Assembly: GCA_963205105.1 (NCBI GenBank)
Contig: CAUJJW010000327.1
Coordinates: 1 to 64,000 of the forward strand
Reading direction: 5' to 3'
From: Verrucomicrobiota bacterium
Lineage (GTDB): Bacteria > Verrucomicrobiota > Verrucomicrobiia > Limisphaerales > CAIMTB01
DNA: 64,000 bases
Under the pieces are notes generated by a model that had not been told where the DNA came from, searched no databases, and saw only the letters and a list, made by a program, of their open reading frames with translations. Both the position numbers and the translations under genes were made by a program. Positions 1 through 8,299 of this stretch are shown one piece after another. The first letter of the stretch is position 1. Every line of letters starts with the position of its first letter.

Positions 1-2
1 CC

Positions 3-611
3 GAAGGCTGGACATGGGCGACGTTCGGTCAGTTCTGTCGCGTCCAAGGCGGTTTTGCCTTCAAAAGCGCCGACTACGTCAAAGAAGGCATCCCGCTGGT
101 TCGCATCTCAAACCTCGTCAACGGTCGCGTGCAGGTTGCCGAAGATACCGTGTTCCTTCCGTCCAGCTTCGCGGAAGCGAATCGGGAATTCCAGCTACGG
201 AAAGGCGACGTGCTCATTGCCATGTCGGGCGCGACAACCGGAAAAATGGCGACAATGGAAGATGATTTGCCGGCGTTGCTCAATCAACGCGTTGGACGCT
301 TCGTGCTCTCATCGGCAGAGCTTTCAAACTCAAAGTTCATTTCGTTCTTGGTTCAGCAAATCAGCGCAAAGATTTTGAAAGACGCCTACGGCGCTGCACA
401 GCCAAACATCAGCGCCGGCGAGATTGAAGAAATGCCGGTCCCACTTCCTCCGCTGGCCGAGCAAACGCGGATTGTGGCGGAAGTGGAGCGGCGGTTGAGC
501 GTGGTGGAGGAGTTGGAATCGGTGGTGTCGGCCAACCTCCAGCGCGCCACCCGCCTCCGCCAGTCCATCCTCCAAAAGGCATTCACTGGAGAGCTCTTAC
601 AGCACAAATAA
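3..611 (+). CDS. hsdS: Type I restriction-modification specificity subunit HsdS, C-terminal part (5' end outside window)
   Basis: HsdS supplies the DNA target recognition domains of a type I restriction-modification complex, binding two HsdM and, for cleavage, HsdR. The frame is open from base 3, so the start lies upstream. The visible ~200 residues are one target-recognition half. They begin with a region around GGFAFKSADY, followed by IPLVRISNL, both typical of the HsdS beta-strand core. They end with the conserved spacer PLPPLAEQTRIVAEVERRL and a long helix closing in LRQSILQKAFTGELL, the classical C-terminal coiled coil. The stop is 20 bp before a DUF262 gene, and hsdM lies 2 kb further on, so the usual M-S order is broken by two inserted genes. 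The family call is firm. Whether the missing upstream part contains the first recognition domain and hsdR cannot be seen. Confidence 0.93.
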   Translation, partial: EGWTWATFGQFCRVQGGFAFKSADYVKEGIPLVRISNLVNGRVQVAEDTVFLPSSFAEANREFQLRKGDVLIAMSGATTGKMATMEDDLPALLNQRVGRFVLSSAELSNSKFISFLVQQISAKILKDAYGAAQPNISAGEIEEMPVPLPPLAEQTRIVAEVERRLSVVEELESVVSANLQRATRLRQSILQKAFTGELLQHK

Positions 612-631
612 CGAAACAACCAACGACTCAT

Positions 632-1663
632 ATGCAAAGAAAGCAAAACTTCCAAACTATTGCATGGTTCTGGGATCTATTTAACCGCAAGTTACTTGAT
701 CTTGAGCCGCCATATCAAAGGCGAAGCGTTTGGAATCAGGCATATCGCGATTACTACATAGACACCATCTTGCTGGGGTATCCGTCTCCTGCGCTGTTTC
801 TTTTTGAACGCATCTCTCCAGATGGACAAGCTACGTATTTCGTGGTGGATGGTAAACAGCGTCTCTCGACGATCTTCTCCTTCCTTCGGAATGAGTTCCC
901 TGTGCACGACCAAGCGACAAAAAACGCGCTCCGGGGTGTCTATTTCCGTGATTTGCCGGACGACATAAAGCGCGAGGTGTGGGCATATCAATACACAGTC
1001 GAATATCTTCCTAGTGACGAGGAAGGCGTGATCAACAACATTTTTGACCGTATCAATCGCAATATGGCGAAGCTCACGCCGCAGGAACTTCGCCATGCTA
1101 AATTCAGTGGGCAATTCATCGCCAAAGCGGAAGATGCGGCAGAACGGCTTTTCAAAGAGCTCGGTGAAAACTTTCCCAACATTGCGTCACAACAAAAGCG
1201 GCAAATGAAGGATGTAGAATTGGTCGCCAATCTCTTACTTCTCTTAGAACTCGGACCACAGGGCTACTCGGCGTCTCAACTTGATGAAGAATTCAGCAAG
1301 AGAGATGACGAATGGGCGAGCGGCGATGATGTTTTGAGCAGATTCGATGCAACCCTTCAACGGCTGAAGAGACTTTTGGTCTCGTCGGCTGGGTTGTTTC
1401 TCCGTGGCAGCCGCCTTCGCAACCAAGCAGACTTTTATTCGCTGTTCGGGGCTGTTGCTTCTTTGCCGGACAACACCAATTGGGAACAAGTTGGGGCGGC
1501 GCTCAAGGCGTTTATTGAAAAGGTCAGTGACGATGCTGCACGGCCAGCAGACGAAGTTGCGCTAGCCTATTACGAAGCGGCTCGTTCTGCTTCAAACGAC
1601 GCTGGCCCTCGAAAATCGAGGATAAATATCCTTCTCAAGGTCATCCAAGAAGGGCTGCGATGA
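632..1663 (+). CDS. DUF262 domain protein (GmrS/ParB-like fold)
   Basis: The 343-residue protein has the DUF262 hallmarks: YQRRSVW near residues 28-34, VDGKQRLSTI at 72-81 (the DGQQR signature) and the downstream FDRINRNMAKLTPQELRHA segment, which matches the family's 'INR.G..L..QE.R' block. DUF262 is the N-terminal NTP-dependent domain of GmrSD type IV restriction enzymes and related defence proteins, with a ParB/sulfiredoxin-like fold. The C-terminal DUF1524 HNH nuclease domain of full GmrSD is absent, so this copy would need a partner or acts through DUF262 alone. It follows hsdS by 20 bp and overlaps the next gene by 4 bp (ATGA), implying cotranscription and coupled translation. A defence or toxin role is inferred from family and context. 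Confidence 0.85.
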   Translation: MQRKQNFQTIAWFWDLFNRKLLDLEPPYQRRSVWNQAYRDYYIDTILLGYPSPALFLFERISPDGQATYFVVDGKQRLSTIFSFLRNEFPVHDQATKNALRGVYFRDLPDDIKREVWAYQYTVEYLPSDEEGVINNIFDRINRNMAKLTPQELRHAKFSGQFIAKAEDAAERLFKELGENFPNIASQQKRQMKDVELVANLLLLLELGPQGYSASQLDEEFSKRDDEWASGDDVLSRFDATLQRLKRLLVSSAGLFLRGSRLRNQADFYSLFGAVASLPDNTNWEQVGAALKAFIEKVSDDAARPADEVALAYYEAARSASNDAGPRKSRINILLKVIQEGLR

Positions 1664-2652
1664 TCATTCCACGTGACATCAGGAAAAAGCACACTGAGCA
1701 GGCGGCACAGATTGAAGCCGTAGCACAACGAATGGCTTCCGCAGTCAAGACTTATTGTGCAAGCCATGGCTTTGTTTACGACGGTCGCCCAAAGACCCTA
1801 GAGTCCCTCGCCGAAAAGATTGAAACCGGACGTTTTCAATCTTGGAGCACTTTGGATGATTTATTTGCCTGCACCATTGCCGTCCCTTTGCCAGCCGACG
1901 AAGACGATGTTCTCGTGTTCCTAATGGCGACGTTTGAGCAAGTCGATCTGAAGAAGCGGCTTGCGGCTCGAAAAGCTCCCGATGTTTTCCGTTTCGACAA
2001 CACGCGCTTCATTGGACGACTGAGGCGTCCTGATGGCATGGATACTCGCGATTCGATATTCGAGCTGCGATTTGAAATCCAAATCAAGACGTTATTTGAG
2101 TTGGCATGGTCGAAGACGACGCATGCCTTCGCCTATAAATCCGCTCGCATCGATTGGCGAGCTCTTCGCCTTGCTGCTGCTCTGAAAGCCTCCGTCGAGC
2201 AAATGGATTTGTTGCTCTCTGATTTTGATAACGCAATGAGACTTCTAGGCTCATCGCCGTGGCACGAAATCGAGAAGAAACAGCTGATTCAAGAACGATT
2301 CTTGACGCTTCAGCCTCAAATACCATCCGAAGCGTGGCCAAAAGATTTATCCCGGTTTATCGAGAATTGTTATTCGCTAATCGAGGGCTTGCAGAAGCAC
2401 GCACGGTGGCAAACCAGGAATCGCGATTTTGACATATATGCTGGCGCCTTATCGGCGATTTCAAGATTCATCGCAGAGCATACCGGGGATTTGTTTCCAA
2501 GAAGCATCTCATTGTTTCAACTGGTGTTTGCCGTCTTGACCCAGGTTCACGAGTTTCCATCGGATTCTGAAGCCCGTTTTCCGATTTCCTCGGAAATGGA
2601 AGAGTTGTTTCCACATGTGCGAAAAATTGCGAACCGATTCGAGTTTGTTTAG
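1660..2652 (+). CDS. RelA/SpoT-fold nucleotidyltransferase-like protein in a restriction locus
   Basis: The 330-residue protein carries a RelA/SpoT synthetase-like domain in its first ~160 residues. Visible elements are the basic/serine block GRPKTLESLAEKI (R43, K45, S49, K53), an acidic turn STLDDLFA (D66, D67) and FEIQIKTLFELAW (E139) followed by H155 and YK at 159-160. The last matches the family's 'E.QI.T....AW...H...YK'. The stretch between the acidic turn and E139 does not show the Y-x-S-x-H acceptor loop of (pp)ppGpp synthetases, so the product may be something else or the enzyme may be atypical. The rest is mainly helical. It starts inside the stop of the DUF262 gene (4-bp overlap), and hsdM begins 12 bp downstream. 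Known relatives include toxSAS and CapRel anti-phage alarmone synthetases; activity here is inference. Confidence 0.78.
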   Translation: MIIPRDIRKKHTEQAAQIEAVAQRMASAVKTYCASHGFVYDGRPKTLESLAEKIETGRFQSWSTLDDLFACTIAVPLPADEDDVLVFLMATFEQVDLKKRLAARKAPDVFRFDNTRFIGRLRRPDGMDTRDSIFELRFEIQIKTLFELAWSKTTHAFAYKSARIDWRALRLAAALKASVEQMDLLLSDFDNAMRLLGSSPWHEIEKKQLIQERFLTLQPQIPSEAWPKDLSRFIENCYSLIEGLQKHARWQTRNRDFDIYAGALSAISRFIAEHTGDLFPRSISLFQLVFAVLTQVHEFPSDSEARFPISSEMEELFPHVRKIANRFEFV

Positions 2653-2664
2653 CCGACGACCTGT

Positions 2665-4152
2665 ATGTCCACACACACCGCCCTCGTCCAAAAGCTTTGG
2701 AACTACTGCAACATTCTCCGCGATGACGGTTTGTCCTACGGCGATTATGTGGAGCAGTTGACGTTTCTGCTGTTCCTCAAGATGGCGGATGAGCAGTCGC
2801 GTCCGCCGTTCCATCCGCCTTCGCAGGGCTACGGCGGGACAGGCAAGCCCAGCGCCGTGCCCAAGGAGTTCGCCTGGCCCAGCCTGCTGGCGCGCGACGG
2901 CGACGAGTTGGAGACGCACTACCGGCATGTGCTTGAATCGCTCGGCAAACAGAGGGGCATGCTGGGCGTCACCTTCCGTAAGGCGCAGAACAAGATCCAA
3001 GACCCGGCCAAGCTCCGCCGGCTCATCGTGGACCTGATTGACAAGGAGCAGTGGTCGAGCCTGTCCGCCGACGTGAAGGGCGACGCTTACGAGGGGTTGC
3101 TGCAAAAGAACGCCGAGGACGTGAAAGGCGGTGCGGGCCAATACTTCACGCCGCGCCCGCTCATCGCCGCCATCGTGGACGCGGTGTCACCGCAACCCGG
3201 CCAGACGATTTGCGATCCTGCCTGCGGCACGGGCGGTTTTCTGCTGGCCGCGCATGACCACATCGCGCGCCTTCCCGGTCTGGACAAGGCGCAGAAGAAG
3301 CGACTCAAGAACGGAACGCTCTTCGGTATCGAACTGGTGGACAGCGTCACGCGGCTCTGCGCGATGAATCTGTTGTTGCATGGCATCGGTGGTGACTCCG
3401 ACTCGGACTTGCCGGTGGTCACCAAGGATGCCTTGGCCGGGAAGCATGGCGAGTATGACGTCGTGCTGGCCAACCCGCCGTTCGGCAAAAAGAGCAGCGT
3501 GACCATCGTGAACGAGGCGGGCGAGCAATCGAAGGAATCGCTCATCATCAATCGCGACGATTTCTGGGCGAGCACCAGCAACAAGCAGCTCAATTTCCTC
3601 CAGCACATCTTCACCATCCTCAAGCAGCACGGGCACGCGGCGGTGGTGTTGCCGGACAACGTGCTGTTCGAGGGCGGCGCGGGCGAGACGATCCGGCGCG
3701 CGTTGCTCAAGCAGGCGGACGTGCATACGCTCCTGCGTCTGCCCACCGGCATCTTCTACGCGCAAGGCGTGAAGGCGAACGTGCTCTTCTTCGAGCGCAA
3801 ACCCGCACAGGAAAAGCCGTGGACCGACAAGCTCTGGATTTACGACCTGCGCACCAACAAACATTTCACGCTCAAGGAAAACACCCTCAAGCGCACCGAC
3901 CTCGACGATTTCGTCGCCTGTTACCATCCCAAGAACCGCCACAAGCGCACCGAGAGCGAGCGTTTCAAGGTTTTCACTTACGACGAGCTGCTCAAGCGCG
4001 ACAAGGTGAACCTGGACATCTTCTGGCTGAAAGACGAAGCCCTCGAAGAATCCGCCAACCTGCCCGCCCCCGAGATCATCGCTCAGGAGATCACCGATGA
4101 CCTAGAAGCGGCGCTGGAACAGTTCGCCACCATTGCGGAGGATTTGAGATAG
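2665..4152 (+). CDS. hsdM: Type I restriction-modification DNA adenine methyltransferase HsdM
   Basis: HsdM transfers methyl groups from S-adenosylmethionine to adenine in the target defined by HsdS, protecting host DNA. The 495-residue length is normal. It has the N-terminal HsdM helical domain (NILRDDGLSYGDYVEQLTFL), the QYFTPRPLI segment before the catalytic domain, SAM-binding motif I DPACGTGGFLLAA and the adenine-methylase motif IV NPPFGKK. The C-terminal part (DKVNLDIFWLKD, then an acidic tail) is also typical. It is in the same direction as hsdS, DUF262 and the RelA/SpoT-like gene and 12 bp from the latter, so it is probably in one transcript. No hsdR is seen downstream; it would have to lie upstream of the window. 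Confidence 0.95.
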   Translation: MSTHTALVQKLWNYCNILRDDGLSYGDYVEQLTFLLFLKMADEQSRPPFHPPSQGYGGTGKPSAVPKEFAWPSLLARDGDELETHYRHVLESLGKQRGMLGVTFRKAQNKIQDPAKLRRLIVDLIDKEQWSSLSADVKGDAYEGLLQKNAEDVKGGAGQYFTPRPLIAAIVDAVSPQPGQTICDPACGTGGFLLAAHDHIARLPGLDKAQKKRLKNGTLFGIELVDSVTRLCAMNLLLHGIGGDSDSDLPVVTKDALAGKHGEYDVVLANPPFGKKSSVTIVNEAGEQSKESLIINRDDFWASTSNKQLNFLQHIFTILKQHGHAAVVLPDNVLFEGGAGETIRRALLKQADVHTLLRLPTGIFYAQGVKANVLFFERKPAQEKPWTDKLWIYDLRTNKHFTLKENTLKRTDLDDFVACYHPKNRHKRTESERFKVFTYDELLKRDKVNLDIFWLKDEALEESANLPAPEIIAQEITDDLEAALEQFATIAEDLR

Positions 4153-4389
4153 CCTACCCGCCGCTGGCGTTCATCGAATGGAGGGAGCCCAGCGTGCCCG
4201 TGCGCGGCGTTCGATGAAGGGCTGACGCACTCGAAGGTGGAGATTCCGCAGCTCTTTTGGTTCAACGCGCTGCTCACCCGGTGACAAGCCTCCCGGACGT
4301 CATGGGCATGGGCATGAGCGACGCCAATTGCCAGGGGTAGACGCTTCTGGTTCTGGCAAAAGACGCCGCGTAAACTGCCTCCGCAGGCA

Positions 4390-4965
4390 ATGGACGGGAA
4401 AACACTCCAGTTCTACGCGGAGCACGCGCCATCGTTGGCGGCGCGGTACGCTGGGGCCGAGAGCACGGCGGCCCAGCACTTTCAGGAGATTTTCGAGACC
4501 GGCGGTCGGATTCTCGATGTGGGCTGCGGCTCCGGACGTGACCTCCACGCGCTCATCGAAGCCGGGTTCGATGCCGAGGGCGTCGATGCCTGCGAGGCCC
4601 TGTTGCGCGAGGCGAATGGCAGGTACCCTGCCCTGGCGGACCGGATTCGGCGCGATTCGCTCCCGGACCTGGGAACCGTCCAGGACGCCAGTTTTGACGG
4701 CATCCTTTGCTGGGCTGTGCTGATGCACGTGCCGGCGGAGCGGCTCTTCGACACGCTGTTCAAATTGCGCCGCGTGCTCCGGCCCGGCGGGCGACTGCTG
4801 ATTTCGACACCGCTGCAGGGACCTCCCGTCGATGCCGAAAAGCATCGCGATCCGGACGGGCGGTTGTTCAACGAGGTGCCGCCGGAACAGTTCCAGTTTC
4901 TCTTCGAAAAAGTGGGATTTCGGCAGACACATCGCTGGGATTCCGGGGACACGCGCGGGCGATCG
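4390..4965 (+). pseudogene. Class I SAM-dependent methyltransferase, C-terminally broken
   Basis: The reading frame starting with MDGKTLQFYAEHAPSLAARY encodes a normal N-terminal class I methyltransferase. It has motif I ILDVGCGSGRDLHALIEAGF, an acidic motif II (EGVDACEALL), FDGILCWAVLMHVP and RRVLRPGGRLLIS. Homology to the family fades after EKVGFRQTHRWDSGDT (about 4955). The same frame then runs on to 5355 as arginine-rich, out-of-frame-looking sequence, while a protein-like stretch continues in another frame. The likely explanation is a deletion or frameshift near 4955-4975. The last ~115 bp before the break (4812-4930) recur in a second damaged copy at 8300-8415. A truncated but expressed methyltransferase cannot be excluded. 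Confidence 0.6.
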
Positions 4966-5239
4966 GGGCGGACTTGCCGGATTCACCGTCGATTATCGCA
5001 GCCGCGGTCTTTCCGAAGAAGCAGCCAAAGTGCACGGGCAAGCCCTGTCGAAAGTGCGGGACGCGATTCGGGAGGGTCCGGTGTACTTCGCCGGAGGCGG
5101 CGGATCGGGGACGTTCCGGTACGACTCAGCCAGCGGGCGTGTGGAAATGGCGGCGGACCTGTGGCGGGAGTTGTCGCTAATGGGGGCTTGGATCGCGGAT
5201 GCGACCGTTTTGCGTTGGGCGGAACTGACCGGATGGTGA
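4960..5239 (+). pseudogene. Remnant of an unidentified protein, C-terminal part
   Basis: In the frame ending at 5239 the translation becomes protein-like: TVDYRSRGLSEEAAKVHGQ, then a glycine-rich turn, then ADLWRELSLMGAWIADATVL ending in RWAELTGW. The segment has no start of its own. It joins the upstream methyltransferase remnant in a different frame, so it is either the far C-terminal part of the same large protein after an internal deletion or a piece of another gene. I do not recognise the family with confidence. Confidence 0.35.
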
Positions 5240-5355
5240 ATTTCACTGGCGAGGAACAAAACGGTGACGTGATCCTGCGAGGAGCCTGCGCCAACTGTGG
5301 CCACGACGTGGTGCGCGTGCTGGAAACCTCCGAGACCAATCGCTCGCTCAATTAG
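5233..5355 (+). CDS. Small zinc-ribbon-like ORF (40 aa)
   Basis: A 40-residue frame starts MVNFTGEEQNGDVIL and continues with a CANCGHDVVR knuckle, ending TSETNRSLN. A single CxxCGH pair could be half of a zinc ribbon. Its last 25 codons are repeated with the same stop position at 10289-10366, where the upstream part differs. This suggests the shared 3' end belongs to a mobile or duplicated block and that at least one copy is a remnant. It overlaps the end of the preceding remnant by 7 bp. Function is unknown. Confidence 0.35.
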   Translation: MVNFTGEEQNGDVILRGACANCGHDVVRVLETSETNRSLN

Positions 5356-5455
5356 CGCGGCAAAACCAAATCCGATGCCGCCGGGAGCCTTCCGTTCTAG
5401 GCGCGCCGCCACCGGTGCATTCGCGCCTCGCACTCATCCTTCGGAAGGAATGCCC
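5277..5455 (+). repeat. Duplicated ~180-bp block, copy 1
   Basis: The sequence from GCGAGGAGCCTGCGCC to GGAAGGAATGCC is nearly identical to 10289-10468. The block holds the CANCGH-containing tail of a plus-strand ORF and, on the minus strand, the C-terminal tail of a DUF3368/PIN toxin (HSFRRMSARRE...). At this copy the rest of the toxin gene is missing and an AlkB-like gene follows immediately, so this copy is a truncated scar. Confidence 0.8.
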
Positions 5456-5514
5456 TGGCCTGGGCACTGACGACAGGGTTGCGGCGGACACCTCGGAAAG
5501 TCGTGGATCCCTGC

Positions 5515-6138
5515 TCAGCCAGTGGCCGCGAAGGCACGGATTGTTACCGAGATCCGCCTTCCCGTGAACCGCTTTGAGGCCGTGACTTCGTGCGTGAAGG
5601 CCCGGTTGGTCGCCCATGGCAGGATGAAGACGCTGCCGTCGCCGGTCCGGAAGTCTATCGTCGGCGCGCCGGGTTTGTGGGGCCATGGACGCAGGCGGAA
5701 CACCCGTTCCTCGCCGAACGACACCGTCAGGATCGCGGAGTTGGGAATCAGGTTTTGGGTACTGTCGCGATGGCGGCCGATGTAGTGCCCCAATTGGCCG
5801 TCATACCAGTTGAGCAGAAGGCCGTTGAGAGCCGGATCGATGGTCGAACGACACCAGGCCAGGACCGGTTCGAGAATGCCAGGAACGGGGAACGCCTGGC
5901 TCACCTGCCCGCTGAACCGGTAGTTAACACCGTAAGCTTGTTGCCACCGGGGAATCCTCACCCTTTGTCCATGCATTTGGATCTCCGGAAACTCTGCCGG
6001 ATGGAGCTCCCAAAGCCGTTCAAAGGCAATCGCTTCGCGAAGCTCGCGCGGCAGGTGACCGGTCAGGAAATCGTGGCCTCCGGGGAGCTTCTGGGTCTGA
6101 AAACCAACGGCATTCATCGGTAACGGAGGTGATCGCAT
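5515..6138 (-). CDS. AlkB-like 2-oxoglutarate/Fe(II)-dependent dioxygenase
   Basis: AlkB-family enzymes use Fe(II), oxygen and 2-oxoglutarate to remove alkyl groups from nucleic acid bases. The 207-residue protein shows NGLLLNWYDGQLGHYIGRH, with the metal-binding HxD in GRHRDST, then AILTVSFGEERVFRLR, a FILP/H segment with the distal histidine (AFTHEV) and the C-terminal RRISVTIRAF, whose arginines bind 2-oxoglutarate. All expected catalytic residues are visible, so it should be active. Bacterial relatives of this size repair DNA or modify RNA; the substrate cannot be told. It lies alone on the minus strand between two decayed regions, with its 3' end abutting the truncated repeat block. Confidence 0.85.
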   Translation of the reverse strand: MRSPPLPMNAVGFQTQKLPGGHDFLTGHLPRELREAIAFERLWELHPAEFPEIQMHGQRVRIPRWQQAYGVNYRFSGQVSQAFPVPGILEPVLAWCRSTIDPALNGLLLNWYDGQLGHYIGRHRDSTQNLIPNSAILTVSFGEERVFRLRPWPHKPGAPTIDFRTGDGSVFILPWATNRAFTHEVTASKRFTGRRISVTIRAFAATG

Positions 6139-6487
6139 GGGAACGATGGGGGCAGGTCACGACAATCAAGAATCAAGAATTGGAGTGTTTTCGATGAGCG
6201 CTGCAGGTCCGACTGGCTGGTTTGTTCCAGCAACCGGGTGATCTCGGATCGGGGAATCGGGGGGTGACGGAGCGCGGTGGACGCGACCCCATTGAAGCCC
6301 CACTGCCGATGTCAACGTAGACCCCAGGTTGCCTCTCGAGTCGGCCGAGCCTGCCGATCTGGATTCGCTCCGTTCGCGTGCATTCCAGGACCCGCGCGTA
6401 CGTGCCGGGCTTCTTGGTCACGCCATCGGATCGTAGACGGCAAGGTGCAGACTCGCCACCAAACCCCTGCGGTGGCATGGACTCTCC
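6139..6487. other. Intergenic, no gene recognised
   Basis: This is the shared upstream region of the divergent AlkB-like gene and SDR gene. Short open frames occur on both strands, including PLESAEPADLDSL... ending at a TAG near 6440, but none shows a family signature. Promoters for both flanking genes are expected here; no convincing -35/-10 pair was found by eye. Confidence 0.4.
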
Positions 6488-7279
6488 ATGGCAAACGAAC
6501 TCAGCAACCCCAGCTTTGCCGGCAAGGTGGCCCTGGTGACGGGTGCCGCATCGGGCATTGGAAGGGCCGTCGCTGAACGCTTCGCCCAGGCGGGAGCCAA
6601 GGTTGCACTCGCTGACGTGGACGAGCCGAAGGTGACACGAGCCGTGGATTCGATCCGGAGTGCTGGCGGCGACGCGATTGCCCTCCAGTTGGATGTGACC
6701 TCCGAGGCGGATTGGACGGCTGGCATGGATCGGCTTTTCCGCGAATGGGGCCGCTTGGATATTTCCGTAAACTCGGCGGGCATCGCCTTCGCCAGCCCGA
6801 TTCCGGATACACGCCTCGCCGACTGGAAACGCGTGCTGTCCACGAATCTGGATGGCGTCTTTCTGGGCACTCGGCACGCGATGACGGCCATGAAGGACGC
6901 AGGTGGCGGGTGCATCATCAACATCGCCTCGGCCGCCGGCATCAAGCCCGTCGCCGGAAACGCCGTCTACGGAACGAGCAAGGCTGCGATCCTGTTTTTC
7001 ACCCGCGTCGCGGCACTCGAAGGCGCGCCATTGAAGATACGGGTGAACTCGATTTCGCCCGGAGCCGTCGCCACGCCCATGTGGGAATCCACCCCGTTCT
7101 GGCCGAAAGGAGCCGCCGAATCCGGCGGAATGGATGAGGCGCTGAAGGTCTTGGTGCGGGACCATGGCTTCGCGGAACCCGAAGAGATCGCCGCTGCGGT
7201 GATTTACCTCGCTAGCGACGCAGCCCGCCACGTGACCGGCGCAGACCTTCCCGTGGACAATGGATTCGCGATCACCTGA
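6488..7279 (+). CDS. SDR family NAD(P)-dependent oxidoreductase
   Basis: This is a 263-residue classical short-chain dehydrogenase. It has the cofactor glycine motif VTGAASGIGRAVAERF near residue 15, an acidic residue after beta-2 (ALADVDEP) suggesting NAD(H) preference, NSAGIAFA, the catalytic serine in IINIASAAG, the catalytic YGTSK and the post-catalytic VNSISPGAVATPM. It ends in the usual ASDAARHVTGADLPVDNGF. Length and motifs are complete. The substrate is not deducible; members of this group oxidise secondary alcohols, often sugars, steroids or 3-hydroxyacyl compounds. It stands alone between an AlkB-like gene and a decayed ATPase. Confidence 0.9.
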   Translation: MANELSNPSFAGKVALVTGAASGIGRAVAERFAQAGAKVALADVDEPKVTRAVDSIRSAGGDAIALQLDVTSEADWTAGMDRLFREWGRLDISVNSAGIAFASPIPDTRLADWKRVLSTNLDGVFLGTRHAMTAMKDAGGGCIINIASAAGIKPVAGNAVYGTSKAAILFFTRVAALEGAPLKIRVNSISPGAVATPMWESTPFWPKGAAESGGMDEALKVLVRDHGFAEPEEIAAAVIYLASDAARHVTGADLPVDNGFAIT

Positions 7280-7384
7280 CGTCGGAGCACGGTTCGCAAG
7301 TCCTAATGCCCAAAATGCTGCGAACGTCGAAGGGCGAGAGAATTGCAAAACGGTAACGCCGATTCCACTTTGAGTCGCAAAACG

Positions 7385-8056
7385 GAATTAACGCCGCGCT
7401 TTTTCAGGTCGCCCACCGGGCATTTTTTCCTGCTCGGGCCACGGGGCACCGGCAAGACCTCTTGAGTCAAAGCGCTCTTTTCCAAAGCCTTGCGCTTGGA
7501 TTTGCTCGATCCGGCCACATCGCGTGATCTGTCGGCCCGTCCTGAGCGGTTGCGGGAAAGGATTGAAGGGCAGTCCCTCCTCCTGGGCTACCGCCTCCCC
7601 GTGTTCAGCCGTCGCGCCCAACGGGCTCTCGCCGTTCATCCCAAATTTTTCTACTTCGACGCCGGAGTGTTCCGCGCCAACCGTCCCACCGGCCCTCTGG
7701 ATGCGCCGTCCGACATCGACGGTGCCGCACTCGAAGGTCTCGTCGCGCAGCACCTGCGGGCCTGGTGTGATTACACCGACGGCCAACACCAACTGCACTA
7801 CTGGCAAACGCGCTCCCAGAACGAGGTCGATTTCGTCGTCTACGGTCCTCTCGGCCTCCATGGGATCGAGGTCAAGAACAGTGCCCAGGTCCGCCCCGAA
7901 GACCTCCGTGGACTGCGCTCCTTCGGCGAGGATTATCCGGAAGCCAGCCGCTGGCTCCTTTACCGAGGTTCCGAGCGGTTTCGACGCGACGGCGTGCTCT
8001 GCGTACCGGTCGAGGAGTTTCTCCGCCAACTGCATCCCGGCTCCTTCCCGAACTGA
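7385..8056 (+). pseudogene. AAA ATPase / DUF4143 protein, internally deleted with a stop in Walker A region
   Basis: In the frame ending at 8056, upstream translation reads GHFFLLGPRGTGKTS (Walker A), then a TGA where this family usually has Trp, then VKALFSKALRLDLLDP. From the first in-frame start at 7490 the protein runs through LSARPERLRERI and jumps directly to EGQSLLLGYRLPVFSRRAQR, skipping roughly 180 residues that normally hold Walker B and the sensor regions. The C-terminal DUF4143 domain is intact (FFYFDAGVFRANRPTGPLD, LHYWQTRSQNEVDFVVYG, IEVKNSAQVRPEDLRGLR). The parent family consists of ~400-residue ATPases common in accessory regions. Both the nonsense codon and the deletion argue for a dead gene. 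Confidence 0.75.
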
Positions 8057-8299
8057 TTTCAAACCTCTGAACCCACGCCGCGCCGTTCGTCTGATTCGAT
8101 CATCTTCGACTCCCTGGACCTGGAGGGAGCGCTCTTCATCCCTGCGGTGCTGGAGAAGGCCGCGCGCGGTGAACTCCCACCCCGAACATTTCCTCCCCGC
8201 CATCAAGAGGCCGGAACCGTTTCCACCAACATCGACCTGCGACCACGGCTTCCAACTCCTCGCGTGACCCGTCTTAAGCCATGGAATGTTCGTATGTGC
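8057..8299 (+). other. Unassigned remnant sequence
   Basis: The stretch between the DUF4143 remnant and the second methyltransferase scar contains one protein-like run, DSLDLEGALFIPAVLEKAA, in a frame without a start. It may be part of a lost gene, but I could not assign it. Confidence 0.2.

Noticed and set aside
4150-4284. Short run VEIPQLFWFNALLTR before a stop downstream of hsdM
   Set aside because: Looks like the end of a lost gene but too short and without a start to call.
6173-7348. 391-codon minus-strand open frame
   Set aside because: Opposite a complete SDR gene; composition is that of a shadow frame.
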